Of a stretch of DNA of 64,000 bases, positions 27,410-35,760 are shown in pieces. The translations under genes were made by a program, and so were the position numbers. Under the pieces are notes generated by a model. The model ran no database searches. It had not been told where the DNA came from and saw nothing but the letters and a program-made list of their open reading frames with translations. The stretch is from an uncultured Porphyromonadaceae bacterium (lineage in GTDB: Bacteria; Bacteroidota; Bacteroidia; Bacteroidales; Muribaculaceae). Position 1 is the stretch's first letter. Every line of letters begins with the position of its first letter. Where the stretch lies: positions 11,070 through 75,069 of the forward strand of contig CALKRW010000050.1 of assembly GCA_937989585.1 (NCBI GenBank). The letters run 5' to 3'.

Positions 27410-27420
27410 GGGGGGGGGGG
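27410..27420 (+). repeat. G11 homopolymer
   Basis: Eleven consecutive G lie between the terminators of the RNA candidate and the tRNA pair, outside any gene. Such tracts change length easily and are prone to sequencing error. Confidence 0.8.
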
Positions 27421-27429
27421 ATAAAAGAA

Positions 27430-27456
27430 AAAGTCACCGAACGTGTCGGTGACTTT
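27430..27456 (-). terminator. Terminator of the tRNA pair
   Basis: AAAGTCACCGA (27430-27440) and TCGGTGACTTT (27446-27456) are perfect arms; TTTT follows on the minus strand. Confidence 0.85.
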
Positions 27457-27463
27457 ATTTGTG

Positions 27464-27538
27464 TGATCCATACTGGATTCGAACCAGTGACCTCTTCCCT
27501 GTCAAGGAAGCGCTCTAAACCAACTGAGCTAATGAATC
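27464..27538 (-). tRNA. tRNA-Val (anticodon GAC)
   Basis: On the minus strand the 75 bases fold as a standard cloverleaf: acceptor GATTCAT/ATGGATC, D stem GCTC/GAGC, anticodon stem CTTCC/GGAAG around loop TTGACAG (anticodon GAC), and T arm ACTGG-TTCGAAT-CCAGT. The discriminator is A; CCA is not encoded. It follows tRNA-Arg after seven bases. Confidence 0.95.
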
Positions 27539-27545
27539 AAAAAAG

Positions 27546-27619
27546 TGATCCGGACGCGATTCGAACGCGTGACCGTCTGCTTAGAAGGCAGATGCTCTAT
27601 CCAGCTGAGCTACCGGACC
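27546..27619 (-). tRNA. tRNA-Arg (anticodon TCT)
   Basis: On the minus strand the 74 bases give acceptor GGTCCGG/CCGGATC, D stem GCTC/GAGC, anticodon stem TCTGC/GCAGA around loop CTTCTAA (anticodon TCT), and T arm with TTCGAAT. The discriminator is A; CCA is not encoded. It is the first gene of the two-tRNA unit. Confidence 0.95.
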
Positions 27620-27678
27620 AACCGTCAAAGGAAGGACCAAAAGGGCTGAACCAGACCAGTAAGCCGCCTTTGCGAGTG

Positions 27679-27709
27679 CAAAGTTACAACTTTTTCGCAA
27701 AACGACAAA
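27679..27709 (-). promoter_or_regulatory. Promoter of the tRNA pair
   Basis: On the minus strand TTTG (27706-27709), 19 bases, then TAACTTTG (27679-27686). It overlaps the region upstream of the divergent purB promoter. Confidence 0.75.
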
Positions 27710-27718
27710 TTTTTTTCG

Positions 27719-27726
27719 TAACTTTG
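27719..27726 (+). promoter_or_regulatory. Promoter (-7 box) of purB
   Basis: TAACTTTG fits the consensus exactly and lies 52 bases before the purB ATG. The -33 region is T-rich (27691-27696). Confidence 0.7.
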
Positions 27727-27777
27727 TGACAATTAATCCGCAAGGCTACAATCAAATACTACTAACCAATTGTCACA

Positions 27778-29124
27778 ATGGAACTTACACCACTAACAGC
27801 AGTTTCGCCTGTCGATGGCCGCTATCGGTCGAAGACAGAGCGTCTGGATGCATACTTTTCGGAATTCGGCCTGATACGCTATCGCGTAAAAGTCGAGATA
27901 CTGTATTTCGTGGCCCTTAGCCGCCGTGCCAAACTCCCTCAACTCGAGGGACTGACCGACGCCGACATCGACGAACTCCTCCGCATTCCGGCAGGATTCT
28001 CGCTTACGGACGCGATGCGCATCAAAGAGATTGAATCCGTGACCAACCACGACGTGAAGGCAGTAGAGTATTTCATCAAGGAGCAGTTCGACCGCCTCGG
28101 GCTGCAGAAATACAAAGAATTCATCCACTTCGGCCTGACATCGCAGGACATCAACAACACGTCGGTGCCCATGTCGCTGAAGGACGCCATCAAAGAGGTG
28201 TACCTGCCTGCGACAGAAGGACTGTTAGACCGCCTCGACGCCATGGCAAAGGACTGGGCAGACATCCCTATGCTAGCACGCACCCACGGGCAGCCCGCCT
28301 CGCCGACTAAACTGGGCAAAGAGATAGCGGTGTTCGCCTACCGCCTGCGCACACAGGTCGAAGCACTTCGCAACGTGACAATAAGCGGCAAATTCGGAGG
28401 TGCCACGGGCAACTTCAACGCCCACCGCCTGGCATTCCCCGGCACGGACTGGAGGAAGTTCGCGGCCGAATTCCTCCGCGAGGACCTCGGCATCGAGCGC
28501 GAGGAACTGACAACCCAGATTTCGAACTACGACAACCTTGCCGCCCTGTTCGACGCGCTGCGCCGCATCAATACCATAATAATGGACCTGGACCGCGACA
28601 TGTGGATGTACGTATCAATGGAATACTTCAAGCAGAAAATCAAGGCAGGTGAAGTAGGCTCGTCGGCGATGCCCCACAAGGTAAACCCGATAGACTTCGA
28701 GAACTCGGAAGGCAACATCGGCATAGCCAACGCCATCTACGCTCACCTGGCCCAGAAACTTCCCGTCTCGCGCCTCCAGCGCGACCTGACGGACTCGACT
28801 GTCCTGCGCAACATCGGCGTCCCCATGGCGCACAGCCTGATCTCGATCGCCTCGACCGACAAGGGCCTGGACAAACTGGTTCTCAACCGCGAGGCGATAG
28901 ACCACGACCTGGAGGGAATGTGGGCCGTAGTGGCCGAAGGCATTCAGACCATACTCCGCCGCGAGGGCTACCCCAACCCATACGAGACCCTCAAGGCGCT
29001 GACACGCCGCAACACTGCCGTCACCGCCGAGACCATAGCCGAGTTCATCGACACACTGGAGGTGGCCCCGGAGGTACGTGCCGAACTGCACGCGCTGACT
29101 CCGTCGAACTATACGGGATATTGA
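27778..29124 (+). CDS. purB: Adenylosuccinate lyase
   Basis: This 448-residue cytoplasmic enzyme carries out two fumarate-releasing steps of purine synthesis, on SAICAR and on adenylosuccinate. The sequence begins MELTPLTAVSPVDGRYRSKT, has ESVTNHDVKAVEYFI, FGLTSQDINNTS with the catalytic region, ARTHGQPASPTKLGKE, and the fumarase-superfamily signature SSAMPHKVNPIDFEN near residue 295. This is the E. coli-like form of PurB. Its length is as expected. The promoter lies just upstream; a small exported protein gene follows after 59 bases and may share its transcript. Confidence 0.97.
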   Translation: MELTPLTAVSPVDGRYRSKTERLDAYFSEFGLIRYRVKVEILYFVALSRRAKLPQLEGLTDADIDELLRIPAGFSLTDAMRIKEIESVTNHDVKAVEYFIKEQFDRLGLQKYKEFIHFGLTSQDINNTSVPMSLKDAIKEVYLPATEGLLDRLDAMAKDWADIPMLARTHGQPASPTKLGKEIAVFAYRLRTQVEALRNVTISGKFGGATGNFNAHRLAFPGTDWRKFAAEFLREDLGIEREELTTQISNYDNLAALFDALRRINTIIMDLDRDMWMYVSMEYFKQKIKAGEVGSSAMPHKVNPIDFENSEGNIGIANAIYAHLAQKLPVSRLQRDLTDSTVLRNIGVPMAHSLISIASTDKGLDKLVLNREAIDHDLEGMWAVVAEGIQTILRREGYPNPYETLKALTRRNTAVTAETIAEFIDTLEVAPEVRAELHALTPSNYTGY

Positions 29125-29183
29125 TTGTTTTCAATTGTGTGTACCCGCACAGTAATTCATCCATTAACAATATCCCGTATAAA

Positions 29184-29618
29184 ATGAAAAAGAGCCTACT
29201 ATTCGTCCTAATCCTAATCGCCGGAGCAATATCGGCGCAGGCCGAAACCATCAACGACTTCTTCAACCGCGTAAAGGCCTCGACCGAATTCTCGGCCATG
29301 AGCCTGACGAAAGAACAGGCACGCGAGAGCCTTTTCGACTCGATGGACGTGGCCATATCGGAGACAGTCAGCGCCGCCACGGTGAAGGACCTGCGATTCC
29401 AGCTGGCCCTGTTGCCGGCAGCGCAGAAAATCACCGAGACCGAGGACGGCACAGCATTCGTGGCCATCTACTCCCAGCCCCTGAGCGGCGGGAAAGCACT
29501 GGTACTCCTAGTCGTGCTCAACGGCAAGAACGGCTGCGTAATAAAAGGCATTACCGACCAGGCACAGCTGGACAAGGGTCTGTCGGGACTGCACATGAAC
29601 ACACTGTTCGGCGACTGA
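29184..29618 (+). CDS. Small exported protein of unknown function (DUF4252-like tail)
   Basis: The product has 144 residues from ATG 29184, which gives a clear signal peptide (MKKSLLFVLILIAGAISAQA); the longer frame upstream overlaps purB and is rejected. The mature part is mixed alpha/beta; the final 50 residues (FVAIYSQPLSGGKALVLLVVLNGKNGCVIKG...) loosely recall DUF4252 proteins, but the match is weak and no function is claimed. It follows purB by 59 bases on the same strand and converges with the small TPR gene, leaving only four bases between the stop codons. Confidence 0.8.
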   Translation: MKKSLLFVLILIAGAISAQAETINDFFNRVKASTEFSAMSLTKEQARESLFDSMDVAISETVSAATVKDLRFQLALLPAAQKITETEDGTAFVAIYSQPLSGGKALVLLVVLNGKNGCVIKGITDQAQLDKGLSGLHMNTLFGD

Positions 29619-29622
29619 GCCG

Positions 29623-29823
29623 TCAGGGATTGAACTGGGCGGTGTCGTAGAAGTCCATGATGTCGTTGGCCATAGCCAGGGCAGTGGCGCCACGGCCCAG
29701 AGGGTCGAGAGACGCCGACTCGGTGTAGGCCGCAATGGCTCCGGCACGGTCGCCGCGACGCCAGAGCTCAGCGCCCTTGCGGTAGAGTTCATCGGCACGT
29801 TTTTTTGTTTCGGTATCCTGCAT
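29623..29823 (-). CDS. Small TPR-like protein
   Basis: The protein has 66 residues consisting of one TPR-like helical pair (ADELYRKGAELWRRGDRAGAIAAYTESASLDP) and a short C-terminal helix ending DIMDFYDTAQFNP. Very similar small proteins with the same ending are common in Bacteroidales, which supports it as a real gene despite its size. It has no signal peptide, so it is probably a cytoplasmic protein-binding module of unknown partner. The gene lies alone on the minus strand between two plus-strand genes. Confidence 0.82.
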   Translation of the reverse strand: MQDTETKKRADELYRKGAELWRRGDRAGAIAAYTESASLDPLGRGATALAMANDIMDFYDTAQFNP

Positions 29824-29938
29824 ATCGATTCTATCAAGTAATTTCGGGCAAAGTTAAGATTTTAATCCAAGGCCTGCAAACCGAGGCTTAAACCATCTCC
29901 TATATATTATATAAGCCGACAAAACAGAGTAAAGTTCA

Positions 29939-31216
29939 ATGCACATGAAGAATCTACGCCACATACTCCTGCTCGTGCTGGCGGTATGCTCCGCCGGAGC
30001 CTACGCCGCCGACCCGACCGAGACCAAATACAGCGCGAAACAGTGCGAGGGCTCGCTGACGCCCTACCCCCTCGAGATTCCCGAGATAATGATTCCGGAC
30101 TCGCTGGAGGCCGTATATGTCAGTCACGTCGGTAGGCACGGGTCCCGCTACCCGGCGTCAGCAGCAAACTGCCTGAAACTGAAAGAGGCGCTCGAACAGG
30201 CCGAGGCCGTAGGGACAATAACCGCGCAGGGCAAGAAACTGCTTGCGCTGACGAACGAGGTGATACGCCGGGCCAACGGACAGTGGGGCGCACTCGACTC
30301 GCTGGGCATGGCCGAACAGCGAGCGATAGCATCGAGGATGTTCGCCAATTATCCACACCTGTTCCAGGAGGGCAAACTGGTGAACGCAATCTCGTCATAC
30401 TCGCCACGCGCCATGATGAGCATGTTCTCGTTCGTGCATCAACTCGACCGGCTGAACAACCGCGTAAACTTCACGACCTCGACCGGACGCGTAAACTCAA
30501 GACTGATGCGTCCGTTCGACATAGACAAAGACTATCTCGAATTCAGAAAGGAAAACCTCTGGCAACCTGCCTACGACGAATATTTCGAGAACGCATGTCC
30601 GGTATCGGCCATCTCGCGCGTGCTCGGCCGCGACTTCCCCTACGGCGACACCGAGAGGGCCCGCGACCTGGCGATTACCGAGTACTATGTCATCGCAGGA
30701 CTGAGCTGCATGTCGATGTCGTGCAAGGTATCGGACTACTTCACCCAGGCCGAACTGAACGCGCTGTGGTCGTGCTTCAATCTGAGACAGTACCTGCAGC
30801 GCACGGCGACAACCGTGTCGACTGTTCCAGCCGACATAGCCTCAGACCTCGTGCTCGACCTTATCCGCACCATCGACGATGCCGTCGAAGGCACCAATCC
30901 GGCCTCGGCGGACCTGCGCTTCGGGCATGCCGAGACGCTGATGCCGCTGCTCTCGCTTCTGCGCATCCCCGGGTGCTACTATGTCACCAACTATTTCGAC
31001 ACCGTGGCCCTGCACTGGCGCGACTTCGATGTCGTACCGATGGCGGCGAACCTGCAGATAGTGCTTTTCAAGGCAAAGAAATCAGGACGCCACTACGTGC
31101 GCTTCGACCTCAACGAGCGCCCCGTGGCCCTGCCCGGCGCCAACACGCCACTTTACCTGTCGTGGCCCCAGGCACGCGAGTACATGATGCACTGCGTGCC
31201 GCTCTACGCACAATGA
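29939..31216 (+). CDS. Histidine phosphatase, MINPP/phytase-like
   Basis: This 425-residue exported protein has a signal peptide ending near AYAAD. It has the branch-2 histidine acid phosphatase motifs: VGRHGSRYP at about residues 64-72, where the His forms the phospho-enzyme, and the proton-donor HAE at about 329-331 (FGHAETLMPLL). HAE instead of HD, together with the overall pattern, places it near the multiple inositol polyphosphate phosphatases, which remove phosphates from phytate. The likely place is periplasm or outer surface. The start could be ATG 29939 or ATG 29945. The substrate is inferred from family only. Confidence 0.85.
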   Translation: MHMKNLRHILLLVLAVCSAGAYAADPTETKYSAKQCEGSLTPYPLEIPEIMIPDSLEAVYVSHVGRHGSRYPASAANCLKLKEALEQAEAVGTITAQGKKLLALTNEVIRRANGQWGALDSLGMAEQRAIASRMFANYPHLFQEGKLVNAISSYSPRAMMSMFSFVHQLDRLNNRVNFTTSTGRVNSRLMRPFDIDKDYLEFRKENLWQPAYDEYFENACPVSAISRVLGRDFPYGDTERARDLAITEYYVIAGLSCMSMSCKVSDYFTQAELNALWSCFNLRQYLQRTATTVSTVPADIASDLVLDLIRTIDDAVEGTNPASADLRFGHAETLMPLLSLLRIPGCYYVTNYFDTVALHWRDFDVVPMAANLQIVLFKAKKSGRHYVRFDLNERPVALPGANTPLYLSWPQAREYMMHCVPLYAQ

Positions 31217-31319
31217 CAGACTGACACATCATAATATATACAATAATATATACAGCCTGCGCCTGCAAATGTCCGTTCATGACATCAACAGGCGCAGACT
31301 GTTTTTTATCAGAAGGGAT

Positions 31320-31985
31320 TCAGGGCCGAAATATACGGAAGGTGATATTACGGGCCGATGCGTATTTCTCGAGAAGGTCGGTGAGGTAGTCCACAGTATC
31401 GTCGATTGGCATTTCCACACCATAAATATTGATAACGATAAGCACCCGGCGGGCGTCGGGCGAAATCGACGTTCTGGCGTTGTCGCTCGTAGGGGTCGCT
31501 ATGCCGCCGATGCTGTCGCGCAGCACAGGCATCCCGGCGATGTTCAGCGCACCGCGATGGATTGCCTCGTATGGCTCACCCTCGCGGCCGACACCCAGCG
31601 TCAGGGCATCGCCCTCGATGCGGTCGCGGTCGAATATCCCCATGGAATAGCCTGAGACTATGGATACAAGATTGCCGATGTCAACCAATGTCGACGTGCG
31701 GTAGAGGCTCTCGCCCTTGACAATGCGGCGACACATCGCCTCGGCCGAGGGACGGTAGCGGTTCGGTTCCTTGCCGCAAGCCTTGTAGGCGGCACGGGTC
31801 GCCGCTATGGCGGGGCGCTTGTTTATCATCGGAATCTCATAGGACGAGCGGATGCGTTCGCTGACACGCTCAATCTCGGCCCAGAGTTCGTCGCCTGTCG
31901 GCGAATCGGAGGCCTCGCACTCGCCGACGAGGAGCATGACGCCGGGAGCCTTCTCCCTGATGACGGGGTCAAAACGGATTTCCAT
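31320..31985 (-). CDS. B3/4 tRNA-binding domain protein
   Basis: This 221-residue cytoplasmic protein corresponds to a free-standing B3/4 domain, the editing module of the phenylalanyl-tRNA synthetase beta chain. Typical parts are RPAIAATRAAYKACGKEPNRYRPS near residues 57-80 and SLYRTSTLVDIGNLVSIVS near 91-110. Such proteins may clear mischarged tRNA or bind amino acids; the activity is not established. It is the second gene of a two-gene unit: it starts six bases after the end of the GlmU-like gene, so the two are probably transcribed and translated together. Confidence 0.87.
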   Translation of the reverse strand: MEIRFDPVIREKAPGVMLLVGECEASDSPTGDELWAEIERVSERIRSSYEIPMINKRPAIAATRAAYKACGKEPNRYRPSAEAMCRRIVKGESLYRTSTLVDIGNLVSIVSGYSMGIFDRDRIEGDALTLGVGREGEPYEAIHRGALNIAGMPVLRDSIGGIATPTSDNARTSISPDARRVLIVINIYGVEMPIDDTVDYLTDLLEKYASARNITFRIFRP

Positions 31986-31990
31986 AAGGC

Positions 31991-33163
31991 TTATCTGTAG
32001 TTCTCGGCCAGACGGCGGACAGTCTCGAGCATACGGACATCCGCGTCGGTCAGTTCAACATTACGGCGCGCCATTACGGTGCGGGCCGTGGCGAAGAACT
32101 TGTTCATGTCGACATCGGTATAACCCGCAGGCGAACCCTCGGAGAACGAGGCAAGGAAGGGACGCGGGAAGCCCGAGCCATGAATGTTGACACCCACGCC
32201 GAGGACAGTGGCGGTGTTGAGCATGGTGTTGATGCCCAACTTGGTATGGTCGCCCATAATCGCGCCGCAAAACTGAAGGCCGGTCCGGACAAAGCGACGG
32301 GCCGGGTAGTTCCAGAGTTTGATGGGCGTGTAGTCGTTCTTGAGATTGGAGGCAGTGGCTCCGGCGCCGATGTTGCACCACTCACCGATGACAGCATTGC
32401 CGAGGAAGCCGTCGTGGGCCTTGTTCGAGTAGCCCTGGATGACGACATTGTTGAGTTCGCCGCCGACCTTCGAATGCGGGCCTATGGTCGTGGCTCCGTA
32501 AATTCTGGCACCCATGTTGACATGAGAGTCGTCGCAGACTGCTATCGGGCCGCGCATACACGAGCCCTCCATCACCTCGGCGCCATGTCCGATGTAGACG
32601 GGACCACCGAGGGTATTGATGACGCAACCCTCGACGAAACCGGCGTCAGGCTCGATGAAAACCTGCTCACGCGGGCCGATTATGGTCGCACTGTCAGGCA
32701 ATGGGCGACTGTCGCGCTCGGCCACAATGGCGGCGAAATCAGCAGCGAGGACCTTGCCGTTAAGCAGAAAAATATCGTAGACATGATTGACGGCGACTGG
32801 CTCGTCGGCGAGTTCGACACTGTCGTTCAGCGGCGAGCCTCCACGCCATGCCACAGGCTGGTGGGAGGGAGTATATACGGCCTGACCGGGCTTAAGTCCG
32901 GAGACGGCCCGGACTATGGTTTCATCGGGCACAAAGTGCCCATGGACAAAAATCACGTTCTCGTCGCCGGGCCTCACGTCGCCGGCAGGGAACTTTTCCT
33001 GCAGATAGTCCGCGGTCTGCCACGAATACTCGCCGGGGAGCATCCGGCGCCATTTGTCACCGATAGTGTCGATGCCGAGACGGAGTTCGCTGACGGGGCG
33101 TGTATAGGTCAGCGGCAGGAGGTTGTCGCGCACTTCGCGGGAGTCACATAAAACAATCTTCAT
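31991..33163 (-). CDS. GlmU-like sugar-nucleotide transferase family protein
   Basis: This 390-residue cytoplasmic protein has an N-terminal half (MKIVLCDSREVRDNLLPLTYTRPVSELRLGI) like the degenerate nucleotidyltransferase domain seen in Bacteroidota GlmU-family proteins. The C-terminal half, about residues 165-345, is a left-handed beta helix of hexapeptide repeats (VIGEWCNIGAGATASNLKND, IMGDHTKLGINTMLNTATVLG) typical of acyltransferases. It lacks the LAAGxGTRM loop of true GlmU, so its reaction is open. It is first in an operon with the B3/4 protein and is driven by the minus half of a back-to-back promoter pair at 33189-33205. Confidence 0.83.
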   Translation of the reverse strand: MKIVLCDSREVRDNLLPLTYTRPVSELRLGIDTIGDKWRRMLPGEYSWQTADYLQEKFPAGDVRPGDENVIFVHGHFVPDETIVRAVSGLKPGQAVYTPSHQPVAWRGGSPLNDSVELADEPVAVNHVYDIFLLNGKVLAADFAAIVAERDSRPLPDSATIIGPREQVFIEPDAGFVEGCVINTLGGPVYIGHGAEVMEGSCMRGPIAVCDDSHVNMGARIYGATTIGPHSKVGGELNNVVIQGYSNKAHDGFLGNAVIGEWCNIGAGATASNLKNDYTPIKLWNYPARRFVRTGLQFCGAIMGDHTKLGINTMLNTATVLGVGVNIHGSGFPRPFLASFSEGSPAGYTDVDMNKFFATARTVMARRNVELTDADVRMLETVRRLAENYR

Positions 33164-33188
33164 AATCTTATATATCTTTATTTTCCTG

Positions 33189-33205
33189 CAAATTTATTAA
33201 TTTTG
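33189..33205. promoter_or_regulatory. Back-to-back -7 boxes of the GlmU-like and rfbC genes
   Basis: On the minus strand 33189-33196 reads TAAATTTG; on the plus strand 33198-33205 reads TAATTTTG. The two boxes are one base apart and each predicts a start about 20 bases before its gene. RNA polymerase could not occupy both at once. Confidence 0.65.
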
Positions 33206-33230
33206 CCGAAAAATAAAGACATTTCTTCCC

Positions 33231-33791
33231 ATGAAGTTTATCGATACCGAAATCAAGGACGTATTCATCATCGAACCGCAAGTCCACGGCGACGCGCGGG
33301 GATATTTCTGCGAGACCTACCGTCAGGACGAATTCGACAAGCGCGCGGGACGCCACATCGAATTTGTCCAGGACAACGAGTCGCGCTCAAGCCGTGGAGT
33401 GCTACGCGGGCTGCACTATCAGCGCGGCGAAGCGTCACAGGCCAAGCTTGTCCGCGTGACCGAGGGCGAGATCGTAGACATAGCCGTAGACCTTCGCCGC
33501 TCGTCACCTACATTCCTCCATCACATTGCAGTGCGGCTTTCAGCGGAGAACCACCTCCAACTGTTCATTCCCCGGGGATTCGCCCACGGATTCCTAGTGC
33601 TATCCGACACAGCGGTCTTCCAGTACAAGGTCGACAACATATACTGTCCGCAAGCCGAGGTGTCGCTGCGCTTCGATGATCCGGCGCTCGGCATCGACTG
33701 GCCGACCGAAGGACTCGACCTCAATCTCTCCGCAAAGGACCTGGGCGCGCTGTCTCTTAACGAACTTAAGCACGACATGCTTTTCGCATGA
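33231..33791 (+). CDS. rfbC: dTDP-4-dehydrorhamnose 3,5-epimerase
   Basis: This 186-residue cytoplasmic cupin enzyme is the third step in making dTDP-L-rhamnose for surface glycans. It shows DVFIIEPQVHGDARGYFCETY at the N-terminus, the catalytic His in VLRGLHYQ near residue 62, PRGFAHGF near 114, and the Tyr-containing FQYKVDNIYCPQAE. Length is typical. The partner genes rfbA, rfbB and rfbD are not beside it, so the pathway must be completed elsewhere. The stop is followed by about 220 bases with the glycogen synthase promoter. Confidence 0.96.
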   Translation: MKFIDTEIKDVFIIEPQVHGDARGYFCETYRQDEFDKRAGRHIEFVQDNESRSSRGVLRGLHYQRGEASQAKLVRVTEGEIVDIAVDLRRSSPTFLHHIAVRLSAENHLQLFIPRGFAHGFLVLSDTAVFQYKVDNIYCPQAEVSLRFDDPALGIDWPTEGLDLNLSAKDLGALSLNELKHDMLFA

Positions 33792-33895
33792 TTCAAGCGC
33801 GTGTCCTACCGTGCAAGCAGGCGCATTTCGCCCCTATACGAAATCGTTTTATCTTAATTCCTAACACTTTCGCGCTCTAATTGAAAAAAAATCAC

Positions 33896-33903
33896 TACCT
33901 TTG
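33896..33903 (+). promoter_or_regulatory. Promoter (-7 box) of the glycogen operon
   Basis: TACCTTTG followed by CA is an exact box. The leader to the ATG at 34013 is about 100 bases. No good -33 element is visible. Confidence 0.65.
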
Positions 33904-34012
33904 CACTTTCAAAACGAGACGCGACCCCACAAGAACGCGCATCATACCGCGCCCGCAGGCTCGGTTTTCTGCGTATCCCAACGTCTCTCCGAAAACTCAT
34001 AACTCATCTTGA

Positions 34013-35674
34013 ATGGAAAAAAGTCAACCAAAACTCGACTTAATACTTGAAACCAGCTGGGAAGTGTGCAACAAGGTCGGAGGCATATACACCGTCCTCT
34101 CCACCAAGGCCCGAGTCCTGCAGAAAGCATACAAAGACAAAGTTATTTTTATCGGCCCCGACGTGTGGTCGGACGAGAATCCGTCACCCTTCTTCAAGGA
34201 AGTAAAATCACTGTTGCGCGACTGGCGGAACCAGTTGCTGCTTCCCGAGGGGGTCGAGGTGAGGGTCGGCCGCTGGGAGGTCCCGGGCCGTCCGATCGCC
34301 GTCCTTGTCAGATTCGACGGCATGTATCGCCTGAAGAACGATTTTTACGCCCAGATGTGGAACCTCTTCCACGTTGACTCGCTGCATGCCTACGGCGACT
34401 ATGACGAAGCCTGCGCTTTCGCGCACGCGGCAGCACTTGTCGGCGAAAGCCTTATAAACTTCTTTGCGCCCCAATCAACCGGTGTCATAGCACATTTCGA
34501 CGAATGGACAACCGGCATGGGCCTGCTGTACACCAAGGCACGCCTTCCGCGTGTGGCCACGGTATTCACCACGCATGCCACCTCGATAGGCCGCTCGATC
34601 TGCGGGAACGGCAAACCACTCTACGACCAGCTGCACAACTATAACGGCGACCAGATGGCCGAAGAACTAAACATGCAGTCGAAACACTCGCTCGAGAAAG
34701 CCGCCGCACTTAACGCCGACTGCTTCACTACTGTCAGCGATATTACCGCCGACGAGTGCGCCCAACTACTGGGCCGGCGCCCCGAGGTTGTCACATACAA
34801 CGGCTTCGAGCAGGATTTCGTCCCTAAAGGCCGAGCCTACGCAGCCCTCCGCAACAAAGCGCGCAAACGCCTGCTAAAGGTTGCGCACGCACTCACCGGC
34901 GACATTCCCGCCGAAGACACCTTCATCCTCGCGACCTCAGGCCGCAGCGAATACCGCAACAAAGGCCTCGACCTTTTCCTTGACACGCTCGACTCACTGC
35001 GCCGCTCAAACCTTTCCCGTCCCGTCCTGGCCTATATCATGGTACCCGGATGGACTCGCGAGGCGCGTCCGGATCTGGCCGTCAGCATCGACACCGACAC
35101 CTACGGCCGTCTTACGAATCCGGTGATAACACACAGCCTGAACAACGAGGACAGCGATGCCATACTATCGCGCATCCGCCAACTGGGCTTCTGGAACAAT
35201 ACCGACGACAAAGTCAAGGTCATCTATGCCCCGTCCTATCTCAACGGCAATGACGGCATATTCGACATGACATATTACGATCTGCTTTCAGGCATGGACG
35301 CGACTGTCTTTGCCTCATATTACGAACCATGGGGCTATACACCCCTCGAAAGCGTTGCCTTCGGCATACCCACCGTCACCACCTCGCTGTCCGGGTTCGG
35401 CCGCTGGGTCGAGGAATCCGGCCGTGCGGGCTTCGGCAAAAGCGGCGTGTCGGTCGTTCAGCGAAACGACTCGGACTACGACCAGGTGTGCGCGCTCATA
35501 TCGGCGGACATCACAAACCTAGACAACGATCCGGCCGCACGGCTCGCCGCCATCTCGGCATTAGCCCGCGAGACAGCCTCGCTGGCCGACTGGGAGCATT
35601 TCATAATCCTGTATTATCAGGCATACGACATAGCCTTGCACAACGCTGAAAAGCGTCTATCACAGAGAAAATAG
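34013..35674 (+). CDS. Glycogen synthase, GT3 (eukaryote-type) family
   Basis: This 553-residue cytoplasmic enzyme extends alpha-1,4-glucan chains. The N-terminus ETSWEVCNKVGGIYTV is the GT3 pattern of animal and fungal glycogen synthases, which Bacteroidota share, with the KVGGIYTV loop binding the donor. Further marks are HFDEWTTGMGLLY, VFTTHATSIGR, VVTYNGFE, and the C-terminal FASYYEPWGYTPLESVAFGIPTVTT, which holds the catalytic Glu pair. It lacks the long phosphorylated tail of the animal enzyme. It is followed after 86 bases by an alpha-glucan phosphorylase, so synthesis and breakdown are encoded together. Confidence 0.93.
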   Translation: MEKSQPKLDLILETSWEVCNKVGGIYTVLSTKARVLQKAYKDKVIFIGPDVWSDENPSPFFKEVKSLLRDWRNQLLLPEGVEVRVGRWEVPGRPIAVLVRFDGMYRLKNDFYAQMWNLFHVDSLHAYGDYDEACAFAHAAALVGESLINFFAPQSTGVIAHFDEWTTGMGLLYTKARLPRVATVFTTHATSIGRSICGNGKPLYDQLHNYNGDQMAEELNMQSKHSLEKAAALNADCFTTVSDITADECAQLLGRRPEVVTYNGFEQDFVPKGRAYAALRNKARKRLLKVAHALTGDIPAEDTFILATSGRSEYRNKGLDLFLDTLDSLRRSNLSRPVLAYIMVPGWTREARPDLAVSIDTDTYGRLTNPVITHSLNNEDSDAILSRIRQLGFWNNTDDKVKVIYAPSYLNGNDGIFDMTYYDLLSGMDATVFASYYEPWGYTPLESVAFGIPTVTTSLSGFGRWVEESGRAGFGKSGVSVVQRNDSDYDQVCALISADITNLDNDPAARLAAISALARETASLADWEHFIILYYQAYDIALHNAEKRLSQRK

Positions 35675-35760
35675 CAAAAATACAACCACAGTATCATACT
35701 TAGCCACCCGAACTTGCTTCACTTTATTTATCAAGCAACTAAAAACTTTAATATAAAAAT

